From a virus: a DNA stretch of 64,000 nucleotides. The position numbers were made by a program, and so were the translations under genes. Below, piece by piece: positions 63,308-64,000 of the stretch. The notes beneath the pieces were generated by a model. The model saw nothing but the letters and a program-made list of their open reading frames with translations. It had not been told where the DNA came from and did not search any database. Where the stretch lies: positions 1-64,000 of IMG/VR virus record IMGVR_UViG_3300030104_004476; one strand, given 5' to 3'. Positions within the stretch are counted from its first letter, which is position 1. Every line of letters starts with the position of its first letter.

Positions 63308-64000
63308 AAAACCAATGCTAGCTTATCCAGTTAGCGACAAACCGATAGATTATACCCAACCTGTATTTATGCAACCAAAGCTTGATGGTGTGCGTTGTCT
63401 TATACAAGCAGAAAAGCTACCATTTGATATGGGCTACGAACCAGTAGCTTATTCACGCACAGGTAAACAGTGGTTAAACATTGAGCATATACTACAAGGT
63501 CTTAAACCTTTCTTTCAAGCTAACCCTAATGTTATACTCGACGGTGAGTTATACAATCATGACTTAAAAGATGACTTCGAGCAGATTATTTCTTGTGTTC
63601 GTAAAACTAAGCCAACTGAAGAACATAGAGCTCAATCAAAAGAGCTTGTACAGTTTCACTGTTATGATATTGTAGATGAAGATGCTGTGTTTGACTGGCG
63701 TGCTGATTTTATCGGCGATGAACTAGAAGAATCTTACTGTGTAAAGCACGTAATGACTACTTACAATATTGATAGCGAAAAACAAGCTAAAGATATTCAT
63801 CAAGCTAATCTTAATAAAGGTTATGAAGGTTCTATTGTTCGTTTAAACGACACATATCAATGCAAGCGTTCACATAGCTTACGTAAGTTCAAAGACTTTC
63901 ACGATGCTGAAGCTACACTAACTAGCTGGGTCGAAGGTAAGGGCAAGCGTGTCGGTACTATTGGCAAGTTCATAGCTGTCGATACTGATGGTAATGAGTT
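63297..64000 (+). CDS. ATP-dependent DNA ligase, second copy, 3' truncated by window
   Basis: The first 234 codons of a ligase homologous to 1617-2468, with motif I KLDGVR, motif III LDGELY, motif IV EGSIVR and motif V-like LRKFKDF all kept. The region between motifs I and IV is clearly diverged and carries a short insertion (AEKLPFDMGYEP), while both termini and the motifs are conserved. Divergence is much greater than in the neighbouring small genes, pointing to recombination or a different strain. Runs off the right edge of the window. Confidence 0.85.
   Translation, partial: MMRKKPMLAYPVSDKPIDYTQPVFMQPKLDGVRCLIQAEKLPFDMGYEPVAYSRTGKQWLNIEHILQGLKPFFQANPNVILDGELYNHDLKDDFEQIISCVRKTKPTEEHRAQSKELVQFHCYDIVDEDAVFDWRADFIGDELEESYCVKHVMTTYNIDSEKQAKDIHQANLNKGYEGSIVRLNDTYQCKRSHSLRKFKDFHDAEATLTSWVEGKGKRVGTIGKFIAVDTDGNE

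Larger units (their letters stand above)
61329..64000. repeat. Right copy of the repeated gene block
   Basis: Homologous to 1-2370 with substitutions, plus two insertions relative to that copy: the structured RNA at 61684-61858 and the 62418-62684 gene. The 62123-62314 gene replaces 614-850. The copy runs off the right edge inside the ligase gene. See the finding on terminal redundancy for the two explanations. Confidence 0.9.

Noticed and set aside
1-64000. Perfect terminal redundancy proving a circular genome
   Set aside because: The end copies are homologous but not identical (substitutions, gene swap, extra gene and RNA), so simple circular closure is not shown by the sequence.
1-64000. 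tRNA genes, integrase, reverse transcriptase/diversity-generating element, insertion sequences
   Set aside because: None recognised in either strand; repeats seen are promoter motifs, dyads, coding repeats and the terminal block.

Overview
The window looks like most or all of the genome of a tailed (probably short-tailed) double-stranded DNA phage of a marine Bacteroidota/Flavobacteriia host. Phage evidence: terminase, portal, scaffold, HK97-type major capsid, tail-tube/stabilisation protein, internal virion proteins and holin. Host evidence: a secreted protein ending in a type IX secretion (T9SS type A) sorting domain, a Bacteroidota-type Hc1/histone-H1-like protein, many 'MKK...AQ' Sec signal peptides, AT-rich DNA, and A/T-rich leaders instead of Shine-Dalgarno sites. 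No tRNA, integrase, CRISPR, DNA polymerase or phage-type RNA polymerase was recognised.

Layout. Two opposed transcription units diverge at 58784-59079 and converge on a terminator at 13329-13368. Rightward (59080-64000, and continuing 1-13266 if the genome is circular): many small early proteins, then DNA ligase, an HTH regulator, a sigma70-family factor, ERF annealase + RecE-like PD-(D/E)XK exonuclease, SSB-like protein, T7-gp4-like primase-helicase, a thymidylate-synthase-fold enzyme with dCMP-hydroxymethylase-like specificity, a GIY-YIG-MazG fusion, a second MazG-like protein, T7-endonuclease-I-like resolvase, B12-dependent ribonucleotide reductase, an outer-membrane protein and the histone-like protein. 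Leftward (58783 down to 13394): small basic proteins, a PAP2 phosphatase, groEL-groES (reversed gene order), holins, terminase, portal, scaffold, capsid, tail proteins, a 2723-aa internal virion protein, then a cassette of exported proteins (outer-membrane barrel, thioredoxin-like protein, T9SS protein) and tandem small structural paralogues.

Regulation. Eight copies of one promoter-like motif (TACGA/G, exactly 8 bases, GGATAAT) lie only in the early region; a diverged copy faces the late genes. Three long dyads (TGACA..AGC / GCT..TGTCA) lie in the divergent control region, behind a hammerhead ribozyme, and across the start codon of the HTH regulator gene. A complete type I hammerhead ribozyme lies at 59293-59342 directly after a stop codon. 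A 175-nt structured-RNA candidate (61684-61858) is present in one copy, and absent from the other copy, of a block that occurs at both ends of the window.

Ends. Positions 61329-64000 repeat 1-~2370 with substitutions and gene-level indels. Either the phage carries a diverged tandem duplication, or a ~61.3-kb circularly permuted genome was assembled through its junction into a sister strain. The comparison is useful in both cases: for example, it shows which of two overlapping frames is under selection.
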